Source of the DNA: Sphaerisporangium corydalis
Lineage (GTDB): Bacteria > Actinomycetota > Actinomycetes > Streptosporangiales > Streptosporangiaceae
DNA length: 64,000 nt
Assembly: GCF_025506355.1 (NCBI RefSeq)
Contig: NZ_JANZYP010000027.1
Coordinates: 1-64,000, forward strand
Direction of reading: 5' to 3'
Shown here: positions 47,006-55,177 of the stretch, piece after piece
How the letters are laid out: every line of letters begins with the position of its first letter
Position numbering within the stretch: the stretch's first letter is position 1
Translations under genes and position numbers: made by a program
The notes under the pieces: generated by a model
Databases searched by the model: none
What the model was told of the DNA's origin: nothing
Seen by the model: the letters and a program-made list of their open reading frames with translations, nothing else

Positions 47006-48556
47006 ATGAAAAGGCTCCTTTCGGCGGACCAGGCCACTCAGGGGACCATCGTCGATGACATCCGCGGCCACGCCGTCCGCGCACCCCACGCACCCGCGAT
47101 CGTGACGCAGCGGGCCGTCATCTCCTACCGGGAGCTCACCGACCGGATCGAGCGCCTGGCCCGGACGCTGGCCGCCGCAGGAGTCGGCGCCGAGAGCCGC
47201 TGCGCCGTCGCCGTCGAGGACGACGTCCACGCCGTGATCGCGATGGCCGCCGTCATGCGCGCCGGCGGGGCGTTCCTCACCCTCGACCCCGGGCAGCCGG
47301 TCCAGCGCCTGCACGCGATGGCCGCCGGCGTGGACACCCGGTTCCAGATCACCACCGCCGCGCTCGCCGGACGGCTCGCCCTGCCCATAGGCGGCCCCGC
47401 CATCCTGATCGACGACCTGGGCGGCACGGCCGGGGCCACGCTCCCGGCGCACGTCCCGCCGCGTTCGCTCGCCTACATCAGCCACACCTCGGGGTCGACC
47501 GGCACCCCCAACCCCGTCATGATCGAGCACGGCGGGCTGGGCGCGTACCTGCGGTTCATCGTCGCCGACGGCGGGCTCGGCCCGCACACCGCCGCGCTGC
47601 AGCTCGCGCCGTTCGGCTACGACGCCTCGATCCGTGGCGTCTTCGCGCCGCTGGCCGCGGGAGGCCGCCTGATCCTGCTGCCCCGCTCCACCCTGCTGCG
47701 TCCCGCCGCCCTGGCCGCCGCCGTGGAGGACCACGGCGTCAACGCCATCCTGAGCAGCACCCCGACGTTGCTGACCGCTCTGGCCCAGGACGAGGACGTC
47801 GCCGCACGGCTCGGCGGCGTCGGCCTGATCCTGTGCGCCGGGGAGTCGCTGCGCCCCTTCCTCTCGGCCGGGGGCAGGCGGCTGACCGCCGGCCGGCTGG
47901 TCAACCACTACGGGCCGACCGAATGCACGATCACCTCGACCCGCCACGACGTCCCCCCTCGGCCGGACACCGAGGCCGACCTGATCGGCACCCCCATCGA
48001 CGGGGTGACGGTCCGTCTGCTCGACCCGGGCATGCGCGCGGTCCCCGACGGCGCGACCGGCGAGATCTACATCGGCGGCGCGGGCGTGGCACGCGGCTAC
48101 GGCGGCCGGCCCGCCCTGACCGCCCAGCGGTTCGTCCCCGACCCCTGCGGCCCGCCGGGCGCCCGCCTGTACCGGACCGGTGACCTGGCCCGGCGCGGCC
48201 CCGGCGGCGTCCTTGAGTTCCTCGGCCGCGACGACAGGCAGGTCAAGATCCGGGGCTACCGCGTGGAGCCGGCCGAGGTCGAAGGCGCCCTGCTCGGCCA
48301 TCCGGCCGTGACCGGGGCGGTGGTCACCTCCGCCGCCGACGAACGCGGCCGCGTCCACCTCGTCGCCCACGTCATGGGCGCGCTCGCCGGCGTCACCGAC
48401 GCGGCGCTGCGCGCGCACCTCGCGCTCACCCTGCCGCCCCACCTGATGCCCCGGCGGTTCCACCGCCTCGAGACCATGCCCACCACCCACAGCGGCAAGA
48501 CCGACCGGACCGCCCTCCTTGCGCACGCTCCGGCCCACGCCGGCCCGGGCGCCTGA
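47006..48556 (+). CDS. Free-standing NRPS adenylation protein
   Basis: The 516-residue protein starts at ATG 47006, which fits the domain start (an in-frame ATG at 46937 adds 23 unlike residues). It has one AMP-binding domain. Core A3 is altered (TSGSTGTPNPV, with the usual Lys-Gly replaced by Asn-Pro). A5 (NHYGPTE), A7 (YRTGD), A8 (GRDDRQVKIRGYR) and A10 (SGKTDR) are intact, so it is probably active. The specificity positions read D-A-R-S-L-A-H-I, with an unusual Arg at position 239 that could pair with an acidic side chain. Substrate not recognised. It probably loads the carrier protein encoded next, and perhaps the A-less module in trans. Confidence 0.88.
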   Translation: MKRLLSADQATQGTIVDDIRGHAVRAPHAPAIVTQRAVISYRELTDRIERLARTLAAAGVGAESRCAVAVEDDVHAVIAMAAVMRAGGAFLTLDPGQPVQRLHAMAAGVDTRFQITTAALAGRLALPIGGPAILIDDLGGTAGATLPAHVPPRSLAYISHTSGSTGTPNPVMIEHGGLGAYLRFIVADGGLGPHTAALQLAPFGYDASIRGVFAPLAAGGRLILLPRSTLLRPAALAAAVEDHGVNAILSSTPTLLTALAQDEDVAARLGGVGLILCAGESLRPFLSAGGRRLTAGRLVNHYGPTECTITSTRHDVPPRPDTEADLIGTPIDGVTVRLLDPGMRAVPDGATGEIYIGGAGVARGYGGRPALTAQRFVPDPCGPPGARLYRTGDLARRGPGGVLEFLGRDDRQVKIRGYRVEPAEVEGALLGHPAVTGAVVTSAADERGRVHLVAHVMGALAGVTDAALRAHLALTLPPHLMPRRFHRLETMPTTHSGKTDRTALLAHAPAHAGPGA

Positions 48557-48629
48557 CCCGCGGCCGTCACCCCGAACAGGACGTCCACCACCACCAGCTC
48601 ACCTCCCCGGCCTTGGAAGGGCGGAACCC

Positions 48630-48953
48630 ATGACGACGACGAACGACGACCTCGCCTACACCGACGACATGACCCACACCGGCGACATGACCTCCATCGA
48701 GGACCTGACCGAGCTGATCGTGGGCGTGTACCAGGAGACGCTTCGCCACGACGGGCTCGGACCCGACAGCGACTTCTACGAGGAGGGCGGGGACTCCATG
48801 ACCGCCTTCCAGATCATCGCCCGGCTGCGCGCCGCACTCGACACCGACATCCCCGTCGCGCTGGTGTTCGCCTGCCCCACGCCCATCGACCTCGCCACCG
48901 CCGTCGCCGGCCTCGCCGGCGGACTGCCGGGCGACGGCACCAGCCTCAACTGA
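48630..48953 (+). CDS. Free-standing peptidyl carrier protein
   Basis: The 107-residue protein starts at ATG 48630 with GGAAGG 10 bases upstream. An acidic, repetitive lead (DDMTHTGDMTS) precedes a PCP fold with the phosphopantetheine serine in EEGGDSMTAF (Ser56). It lies between the stand-alone adenylation gene and the LanB-like gene in one operon. It is the presumed carrier on which the first amino acid is activated and possibly modified by the LanB-like enzyme. Confidence 0.9.
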   Translation: MTTTNDDLAYTDDMTHTGDMTSIEDLTELIVGVYQETLRHDGLGPDSDFYEEGGDSMTAFQIIARLRAALDTDIPVALVFACPTPIDLATAVAGLAGGLPGDGTSLN

Positions 48954-48968
48954 ACGGAGAGACCGGAC

Positions 48969-51356
48969 ATGAACGACGCATCGGCGCCGTACGTCGGCCA
49001 ATGGCGGCTGTGGACCCAGATCTCGGTACGGGGACCCGGCTTTCCCGCCTCGGGGGTGCTGCGCCTGGCACCCGAAGGCCTCGCCGCCGCGGCCGGCGGG
49101 TTCGGCACGGGGGAGCTTTCCGGGCCCAGGTGGGACGAGTTCGAGAAGCGGTTCGGGGACGCGGCGCTGTCGGTGTCGGGGGTGCTGCAGGAGATCGCCG
49201 GCCTGCCGTTGTTCCAGACGGCGGTGGCCTGGCAGAACCGCACGGTCCTGAAGTCCGGGATCGGCCCGTTCCTGCGGTGGACGCCCGAGGGGGGCAAGCG
49301 GCCGAGCATGGCGCGGCAGCGCGAGGAACTGGTGGCGCACTACTGGCAGCGGTTCTGCGTGAAGAACGACACCATCGGGTTCTTCGGCCCGGTGGGCTGG
49401 GGGGAGTGGGACCGGTCGATACGCGGCGTGCAGGTCGAGCCGGGGACCGGGCTGATCGCCAGATCCGGCGTGTACTTCGCGAGCTGGGCGGTCGACGCGC
49501 TGGCACGCAGCGTCAGCGAGGACCCGGCGGTGCGGGAGTGGCTCGCACCGCACCGGATGCCGTTCGTACGGACCGACGGCGCCGAGGTGAGCCTTCCGGG
49601 CCTGCCCCCCGTACGGGTCGGCCCTGTCGAGCAGGAGGTGCTCGGGCTCTGCGACGGCACCCGGACGGCGCACGCCATCCAGCGGGAACTCGGCGACGAC
49701 GTCGACGTGCGCGGCGTGCTCGAGACGCTGGTCAGGCGCCGCTACATCGTGTGGCGGCTCGACGTGCCCGCCGACACCTACCCCGAACGCCGGCTGGCCG
49801 GGCTCCTCGCCCAGATCGGCGACCCCGTCGTCCGCGAGCGGGCCCTGGCCAAGCTGGCGGTCCTCGAACGCGGCCGGGACCGGGTCCGCGACGCGGCGGG
49901 CGACCCCGAGGCGCTCGTGGCCGCCATGGAGACGCTCGAAGGCGAGTTCACCGAGCTGACCCAGGTCGCCGCGCAACGCCAGAAGGGCGGGGGCAACGCT
50001 CCCTGCCGGGCGCTGATCTACTCCGACAGCACGCGCGCCGCCCGGGTCCGGGTCGGCACCGAGCTGCTCGACGCCCTCGGCCCGCTGGACCTGCTGCTGT
50101 CCGGAGGGGCCTGGCTGACGGCCGGCCTGGCGCGGCGGGTCATGGCCCGCGCCCGCCAGGTGTACGCCGAGGAGACCCGGAACCTCGGCGACACCCCCCT
50201 GGACCTGGCCACCTTCTGGTTCGCGTGCATCCCCATGCTGCACAGCGGCGTCGTCGCCGACGCCGAGGACCTCAAGCGGGAGTTCGCGAAGTGCTGGGAG
50301 GACATCCTGCGCCTGACGCCCGGCGAGCGGCACGTGCGCCTGACCCGGGCGGACATCGCCGGCCGGGTACGCGAGGCCTTCGGCGAGCCCGCCGACGAGG
50401 GGTGGGCCACGGCCCGGTACGCCTGCCCGGACGTGCTGGTCGTCGCCGACGACGCCGAGGCGGTGAACCGGGGGGAGTTCGAGCTCGCCCTCGGGGAGCT
50501 GCACCTGGCCATCAACACGCTCGGCGCGTCGCTCTTCGTCAACCAGCACCCCGACCGCGACGAGCTGATCGGGCTCACTGACCTCGACCACCCCGGGCCG
50601 CGCCTGATGCCGTTGCAGCCCAAGGAGCACCGCGCGCGGCTGTCGGCCCGCACCCGGTACTCGCTCGTCCGCGACCAGGACTACTGCGTCGCGCTGGCGG
50701 ACTCCAGCGCCGACCCGCACCGCCCGCGCACGATCCCGAGCGCCGACGTCGTCGTGCGGGACGACGACGGCCGCCTCGTCGCCGTGCTGCCCGACGGGAA
50801 CGTGTTCGACCTTGTGAACATCTTCTCGCAGGGCCTGACCATGCTGGTGCTCGACATGTTCCGCATCGTGCCTGAGGACGTCGACCACTTCCCCCGGGTG
50901 ACGATCGACCGGATGATGGTGGCGCGGGAGACCTGGCGGTTCGACCCTTCGACGATGGACTTCGCCGACGAGAAGAACGAGGCGAAGCGGTTCGTCCGGG
51001 CCGGGCGGTGGCGCGAGGCGCAGGACCTGCCGCGCTACGTGTTCGTGGTGTCGCCCACCGAGCCTCGGCCGTTCTACGTGGACTTCCACAGCCCGGTGTA
51101 CGTGAACATCTTCGCCAAGGCCGTGCGCCGGCTCCAGCGCGACGACCCCGGCGGGCGGCTCACCATCAGCGAGATGCAGCCCACGCCCGAGCAGACCTGG
51201 CTGACCGACGACAAGGGCGACCGCTACACCTCGGAGCTGCGCTTCGTGGCCGTCGACGACGCCCCGGTCCAGGCCGCCGGCCCGCCCGCCCCCCTCGCCA
51301 AGCAGCTTCCCCGGCCGGTGCCCGCCGGCGTGGACGGGCTGGTGCCGGCCACCTAG
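48969..51356 (+). CDS. LanB-like protein, glutamylation (tRNA-dependent) domain only
   Basis: The 795-residue protein starts at ATG 48969 with GGAGAG upstream. It matches the lant_dehydr_N domain of class I LanB dehydratases throughout (CVKNDTIGFFGPVGWGEWD; CRALIYSDSTRAARVRVGTE; NIFSQGLTMLVLDM; EMQPTPEQTWLTD then YTSELRFVAVDD). It ends where that domain ends, so the SpaB_C elimination domain is absent. In RiPP pathways such single-domain proteins use aminoacyl-tRNA, either to glutamylate Ser/Thr (with a separate eliminase) or, as PEARLs, to add residues to a peptide C-terminus. No separate eliminase and no adjacent precursor were found. Co-transcription with an A and a T protein suggests action on a carrier-bound substrate. 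Confidence 0.85.
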   Translation: MNDASAPYVGQWRLWTQISVRGPGFPASGVLRLAPEGLAAAAGGFGTGELSGPRWDEFEKRFGDAALSVSGVLQEIAGLPLFQTAVAWQNRTVLKSGIGPFLRWTPEGGKRPSMARQREELVAHYWQRFCVKNDTIGFFGPVGWGEWDRSIRGVQVEPGTGLIARSGVYFASWAVDALARSVSEDPAVREWLAPHRMPFVRTDGAEVSLPGLPPVRVGPVEQEVLGLCDGTRTAHAIQRELGDDVDVRGVLETLVRRRYIVWRLDVPADTYPERRLAGLLAQIGDPVVRERALAKLAVLERGRDRVRDAAGDPEALVAAMETLEGEFTELTQVAAQRQKGGGNAPCRALIYSDSTRAARVRVGTELLDALGPLDLLLSGGAWLTAGLARRVMARARQVYAEETRNLGDTPLDLATFWFACIPMLHSGVVADAEDLKREFAKCWEDILRLTPGERHVRLTRADIAGRVREAFGEPADEGWATARYACPDVLVVADDAEAVNRGEFELALGELHLAINTLGASLFVNQHPDRDELIGLTDLDHPGPRLMPLQPKEHRARLSARTRYSLVRDQDYCVALADSSADPHRPRTIPSADVVVRDDDGRLVAVLPDGNVFDLVNIFSQGLTMLVLDMFRIVPEDVDHFPRVTIDRMMVARETWRFDPSTMDFADEKNEAKRFVRAGRWREAQDLPRYVFVVSPTEPRPFYVDFHSPVYVNIFAKAVRRLQRDDPGGRLTISEMQPTPEQTWLTDDKGDRYTSELRFVAVDDAPVQAAGPPAPLAKQLPRPVPAGVDGLVPAT

Positions 51357-51363
51357 ACCGCAG

Positions 51364-51395
51364 GGCCCGCCACCGGGATCCACCGGTGGCGGGCC
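51364..51395. terminator. Terminator hairpin after the LanB-like gene
   Basis: A perfect 13-bp stem, GGCCCGCCACCGG (51364-51376) with CCGGTGGCGGGCC (51383-51395) and loop GATCCA, lies 8 bases after the LanB-like stop and just before the convergent ogt stop (51403). It marks the end of the NRPS locus on this side. Confidence 0.85.
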
Positions 51396-51402
51396 TTCGC
51401 GT

Positions 51403-52020
51403 TCACGGCGTCGCCTCCAGGGCCAGCAGGGTGTGCTTGGCGTCGGCCCCGCCCGCGTACCCCCCGGCGGAGCCGTCGGAGCGCACGACCCGGTGACACG
51501 GCACTACCAGCGGCAGCGGGTTGGTGGCGCAGGCCGTGCCCACCGCGCGGACCGCACGCGGGCTGCCGGCGGCGGACGCCACCTGGGCGTAGCTCTCGGT
51601 GCGGCCGTAGCCGATGTCGCACAGGTGCCGGAGCACCTCGCGCCGGAACCCCGTGGACAGCCGCCAGTCCAGCGGCAGCTCGAACCGGGTGCGCCGCCCG
51701 GCGAAATACTCATCGATCTGCCGGCTGGTGTCGTCCAGGCGGGCCGGGGCGGAAAGGATGCGGGGGCTCACGCTGCCGGCGAGTTGCCGCAGGACGGCGT
51801 CGTGGTCCTGGACGGCGTAGGCGACCTTCACCAGGCCCTGGGCGGTGGCGGCCAGCAACAGGGTGCCGACGGGGGTGTCCAGCGTGCGGTAGGCGACGTC
51901 GAGGACGCCCTCCTGCCGTGCCCGCTCCACGAGACGCTCGTGCAGCCGGGCCATCGCGGGGTCGTCCTGGACGGGCAGCGCCGTGAATAGGCGCCCGGTC
52001 CTGGGGTCGGATGCGGTCAT
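51403..52020 (-). CDS. ogt: Methylated-DNA--protein-cysteine methyltransferase (Ogt) paralogue 1
   Basis: The 205-residue protein has the Ogt N-terminal domain (TPVGTLLLAATAQGLVKVAY) and the catalytic domain. The alkyl-acceptor cysteine is in VVPCHRVV, the Arg-finger and helix segment in ESYAQVASAAGSPRAVRAVG, and the end in GGYAGGADAKHTLLALE. It directly reverses O6-alkylguanine damage by self-alkylation. The ATG (52018-52020) overlaps the ECF sigma stop (ATGA). Confidence 0.93.
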   Translation of the reverse strand: MTASDPRTGRLFTALPVQDDPAMARLHERLVERARQEGVLDVAYRTLDTPVGTLLLAATAQGLVKVAYAVQDHDAVLRQLAGSVSPRILSAPARLDDTSRQIDEYFAGRRTRFELPLDWRLSTGFRREVLRHLCDIGYGRTESYAQVASAAGSPRAVRAVGTACATNPLPLVVPCHRVVRSDGSAGGYAGGADAKHTLLALEATP

Positions 52021-52517
52021 GATCGGGTCACTCCCCTCTGGTCGGTCGGGCTCGGGTAGGTGGTGCGCAGGGTCCTGACGCCGTCGGCCGCCGCTCTGCG
52101 CGCGGCGTCGGCGCTCCCGCCGCACAGGGCGGCGATCTCCTTGTACGGCAGCCCGGCCAGGTAGTGGTAGGCCACCGCCCGGCGCTGCCGGTCGGGCAGC
52201 GCCTTGAGCACCCGCCACAGGTCGCCGTCCCAGTCCTCCGGCCGGCCGGCGCGTGCCGGGCGTTCCGGCAGCGCGTCCACCGGAGTGGGCCTGCGGGCGG
52301 CCGCGCGGACGACGTCGATGGCCTTGCGGTGGGCGATCGTCACCAGCCACGCCTCGACGTTCGCGTCGGCGGGCAGGTCCGGGTACGCCTTGAGCGCGGA
52401 CAGGAAGGTCTCCGACCAGGCGTCCTCGGCGTCCTGCGGCCCGACGACGGCCCGGCACACGCGCAGCACCATCGGACCGTGCTCGGTCACGATCTGTTCG
52501 AAGGGTCGCATGGTCAC
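52017..52517 (-). CDS. ECF-family RNA polymerase sigma factor
   Basis: The 166-residue protein has sigma region 2 (HGPMVLRVCRAVVGPQDAED; ETFLSALKAYPDL; VEAWLVTIAHRKAIDVVRAA) and region 4 (ALPDRQRRAVAYHYLAGLPY then KEIAALCGGSADAARRA). No anti-sigma gene is adjacent. Its position between two ogt-type genes on one strand suggests it controls, or is controlled with, alkylation repair. Confidence 0.9.
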   Translation of the reverse strand: MTMRPFEQIVTEHGPMVLRVCRAVVGPQDAEDAWSETFLSALKAYPDLPADANVEAWLVTIAHRKAIDVVRAAARRPTPVDALPERPARAGRPEDWDGDLWRVLKALPDRQRRAVAYHYLAGLPYKEIAALCGGSADAARRAAADGVRTLRTTYPSPTDQRGVTRS

Positions 52518-52526
52518 ATCCTGTGG

Positions 52527-53027
52527 TCAGAACAGCCGGGCCGCCTTGCGTTCGGCGGGCTCCTCCAGGTCGAGCAGGAACCGCTTGCGCTGAAGGCCTC
52601 CGGCGTACCCGGTCAGGCCGCCGTCCGCGCCCACCACGCGGTGGCACGGCACGATCACCGACAGCGGGTTGCGGGCGTTCGCGGCGCCGACCGCCTGCGC
52701 GAGCGACACGTTCCCGAGCCGCCGTGCCAGGTCCCCGTACGAGCGGGTCTCGCCGAAGGGGATCTCCATCAGCAGCTTCCACACCCGCTGCTGGAACTCG
52801 TCCCCGGCGGGGGCCAGCGGCAGGTCGAACCGGGTACGCTCGCCGGCGAAGTACTCGCCGAGCTGGCGGCGGACCTCCTCGAAGCCCGTCTCCTGGTAGG
52901 TGCCCCGGTCCTCGGGCTTCGGGCCGCGAAGGTGCCGTTCGAAGTACAGCCCGCTCAGCACGCCGTCCTCGGCGACGGCGAGCAGGTCGCCCAGCGGCGA
53001 CGCGATGATGGTGTGGGTCCTGGTCAT
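52527..53027 (-). CDS. ogt: Methylated-DNA--protein-cysteine methyltransferase (Ogt) paralogue 2
   Basis: The 166-residue protein starts at ATG 53025-53027 with GGGAAGGA upstream. It has the acceptor-cysteine motif IVPCHRVV, the RSYGDLARRL segment and a Gly-Tyr-Ala-Gly-Gly end (LTGYAGGLQRKRFLLDLE). It is first in the unit ogt-sigma-ogt. It is clearly diverged from the other copy, so the pair is probably an old duplication or the two have different alkyl preferences. Confidence 0.93.
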   Translation of the reverse strand: MTRTHTIIASPLGDLLAVAEDGVLSGLYFERHLRGPKPEDRGTYQETGFEEVRRQLGEYFAGERTRFDLPLAPAGDEFQQRVWKLLMEIPFGETRSYGDLARRLGNVSLAQAVGAANARNPLSVIVPCHRVVGADGGLTGYAGGLQRKRFLLDLEEPAERKAARLF

Positions 53028-53137
53028 GCCGGCTCGTCCTTCCCAGCCCGGGGGCCGCCGGTGCGGCCCTCTTCTACCAGGAAGACGTCCGCCGGACGGG
53101 AAACGTGAGATCCGCCCGGCACTTTTTCTCCGCGCGG

Positions 53138-53533
53138 TCACCTGGTGGCGACGCAGTCCACTTCGATGTCGAAGGGTCCTGGCCACGCGGGAACGCACAC
53201 GAAGATCCGGGCCGGCGGGTCCTCGGGAAAGTATCGCGCGTAGATCGCGTTGACCGCCGCGAACTTCTCGACCGACGTGCAGTACACGTTGCACTTCAGG
53301 ACGTTCCCCAGGGACGAGCCCGCCGTCTCCAGGCAGAGTTTGAGCTGGTCCAGCACGAGTTCGGCCTGACGTTCCACCGGCGCGGACTCCGCCACCTCGC
53401 CGGTCTCGGGGTCGAACGGCGGCAGGCCGGAGACGTAGATCGTGTCGCCGCTCCGGGTGACGGCCGAGGTCGGCGCCTTCCACCTTTCGAGGTACGTCGA
53501 CAGGGGTTCGACCCTGATGATCTCCCTGCTCAT
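53138..53533 (-). CDS. RidA (YjgF/YER057c/UK114) family protein
   Basis: The 131-residue protein carries the RidA features VSGLPPFDPETGEV, AELVLDQLKLCLETAGSSLG, NVLKCNVYCTSVEKFAAVNA and an ending PFDIEVDCVA. In true RidA the active-site Arg lies near a PARxxV motif, here PARIFV. The family hydrolyses reactive enamine/imine intermediates of PLP enzymes. The gene stands alone, 57 bases downstream of the protoglobin gene on the same strand. Confidence 0.88.
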   Translation of the reverse strand: MSREIIRVEPLSTYLERWKAPTSAVTRSGDTIYVSGLPPFDPETGEVAESAPVERQAELVLDQLKLCLETAGSSLGNVLKCNVYCTSVEKFAAVNAIYARYFPEDPPARIFVCVPAWPGPFDIEVDCVATR

Positions 53534-53589
53534 CGTTTCCCTCCGATCGTCCGGGGCGCGCGGCCCGGCCGGGCCGGTCCGCCGGTGGG

Positions 53590-54216
53590 TCACCAGTTGG
53601 CGGCGTCGACGTAGGGGCGGGTCCACACGGTGACGTGCAGCATGACGGACTTGGTGAAGGCCGAATGCATGCGGTCGACCTGCTCGGCCGGTGCGCCCTT
53701 GGCGGCGAGGTACTCGCGGGCCGTGGCGATGACGACGGCGGTGAAGGCGAGCAGGTAGCGCATGGGGATGTGGTCGATCGAGTCGGCGTGGTCGGTGGCG
53801 TTCTTCTTGGCGCGGGTGTGCCGCAGCCCGATCTCGTGCTGGTAGTCCAGCCAGTCCTGGTCCAGCGGGCGCGTGCAGGCGTCGATGATGAAACGGTCGA
53901 AACGCGGCTTGCTCGCGGCGCCGTACTCGGGGTTGGGGGTGCCGTCGGGATGCCCGGAGTAGGGCCGCATCCACGGCAGTCCGCCCAGGCGCGTCCGGTA
54001 GGCGGTCACCATGTCGTCGGCCTGGTCGGCGAGGATCTCGGCGGCCTCGCGCAGGGCCCGCTCGTCGTCGGCGGTGAGCCACACCGCCTCCTTCAGCCGC
54101 GCCAGGTCCTCCAGGGTCAGCGGGGAGGAGGTGGCCTCGTCGGTGCCGTAGGTGTAACCGGGGATCCGCTCGGGATGATCGGTCACCACGCGCGGTGTCG
54201 GCTGGTGCTCGCTCAT
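53590..54216 (-). CDS. Protoglobin-family haem protein
   Basis: The 208-residue protein starts at ATG 54214-54216 with AGGAGCG upstream. It matches protoglobins: IPGYTYGTDEATSSPLTLED, LPWMRPYSGHPDGTPNPEYG, QDWLDYQHEIGLRHTRAKKN and DHIPMRYLLAFTAVVIATAR. The last contains the conserved segment around the proximal haem histidine region (EIGLRHT). Protoglobins bind O2, CO and NO and act as gas-binding or sensor proteins. No fused output domain exists, so the role is open. Confidence 0.88.
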   Translation of the reverse strand: MSEHQPTPRVVTDHPERIPGYTYGTDEATSSPLTLEDLARLKEAVWLTADDERALREAAEILADQADDMVTAYRTRLGGLPWMRPYSGHPDGTPNPEYGAASKPRFDRFIIDACTRPLDQDWLDYQHEIGLRHTRAKKNATDHADSIDHIPMRYLLAFTAVVIATAREYLAAKGAPAEQVDRMHSAFTKSVMLHVTVWTRPYVDAANW

Positions 54217-54498
54217 GGGCAGCGCTCCTTGGTCGGTGCGGCGACGCCGGCGGCGACGGTCCGGGCGGGAACGATGGAGAAAGGCCTCTCCAAAGATCAC
54301 GCCATGACCGTCCCGGCGCGTGACGCCGCACCTTCGATCTGCGGAAACTTGGACGTTCATCGACACAACCAAGATCCATCCGCCGGGGACGACGACCTGG
54401 TTGTGATCCGGGCCCCCTGGGGAGGCCCCGTGATTCGACGCTACGCCCGGAACGTTTCGACACCGAACGAAACGATCGCGCCGCCGCGATCGAAGAAG
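54217..54498. other. Gene-free region upstream of the protoglobin gene
   Basis: No coding frame is credible here. Two perfect inverted repeats stand out: CACAACCA/TGGTTGTG (54364-54371 and 54398-54405), and CGTTTCG/CGAAACG (54453-54459 and 54468-54474). They may be regulator sites for the protoglobin gene. No clear promoter boxes were identified. Confidence 0.5.
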
Positions 54499-54532
54499 GA
54501 CCGCCGCGCGCCGGCAGGGGCGCGCGGCGGTC
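54499..54532. terminator. Terminator hairpin after the small secreted-protein gene
   Basis: A perfect 14-bp stem, GACCGCCGCGCGCC (54499-54512) with GGCGCGCGGCGGTC (54519-54532) and loop GGCAGG, sits 28 bases downstream (minus strand) of the stop at 54561. Confidence 0.8.
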
Positions 54533-54560
54533 GCCACGCGGTGCTGTCACGCCGGGACGG

Positions 54561-55037
54561 TCAGCAGGAGGAGAACCACCTGACGGAGAAGATGCCGCCC
54601 GGGATCCCCGAGGTCACCCGCACGAAGCGGTCCCACACGTAGATGTCGCTGGCGCCTGAGGAACGGCCGTCGGAGGGCACCATCCGGGGCGAGTCGAAGG
54701 CCGAGCTCGTCACCGACAGCACCGTCCGCTGGTTGGCGTCGTTGAAGACGAACCGGCTGTGCCAGATGTCGGCGCCTTTGGTGAAATCGGTGTCGCTCGT
54801 GGCGTGCAGGTGCACGACGTTGCCCTCGATGGCGACCCAGCTGTCGGGTTCGAGGTGGCAGTCGCCGACCTTCCATGGGCTGCCGAAGGCTCCGAAGGAG
54901 AAGAACTGGCTCGACCCCATGGTGAGAAGCTTCGAGTCGGACACCGAGTCCGCGGACGCGGTGCCCTGGATGCCGAGCAGTGCGACGATCGCGAGACCCG
55001 CCGTGATGGCGAGGGTTCGCAGTTTCCGGGTGTGCAT
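54561..55037 (-). CDS. Small secreted protein of unknown function
   Basis: The 158-residue protein starts at ATG 55035-55037 with AGGAGG 6 bases upstream. A Sec signal peptide (basic MHTRKLRT, hydrophobic core LAITAGLAIVALLG, probable cleavage after ASA at about 30) leads to a mature part of about 125 residues with SFGAFGSPWKVGDCHLEPDS and a C-terminal VRWFSSC. Two Cys could form a disulfide. It resembles small secreted DUF proteins of actinomycetes (a DUF6294-like pattern is possible, not certain). It is transcribed alone and has its own terminator. Confidence 0.72.
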   Translation of the reverse strand: MHTRKLRTLAITAGLAIVALLGIQGTASADSVSDSKLLTMGSSQFFSFGAFGSPWKVGDCHLEPDSWVAIEGNVVHLHATSDTDFTKGADIWHSRFVFNDANQRTVLSVTSSAFDSPRMVPSDGRSSGASDIYVWDRFVRVTSGIPGGIFSVRWFSSC

Positions 55038-55177
55038 GGATCCTCCTGACGAGGTTGACGTCCTACCTCTCAGGCGTGCCATGCCGGGCCAACACGTTCC
55101 AGGGCGTCCTGGTGGGGACGCCCTGGCGGGCCGCGCGTGATCGTCGGGTCTCGTGCCGCCAGGACGGCTCGGGGGCG

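Noticed and set aside
48969-51356. Complete class I lantibiotic dehydratase acting on the 18479-18733 precursor
   Set aside because: The elimination domain is missing, the precursor already has an adjacent LanM, and the gene is co-transcribed with NRPS A and T genes 30 kb away.
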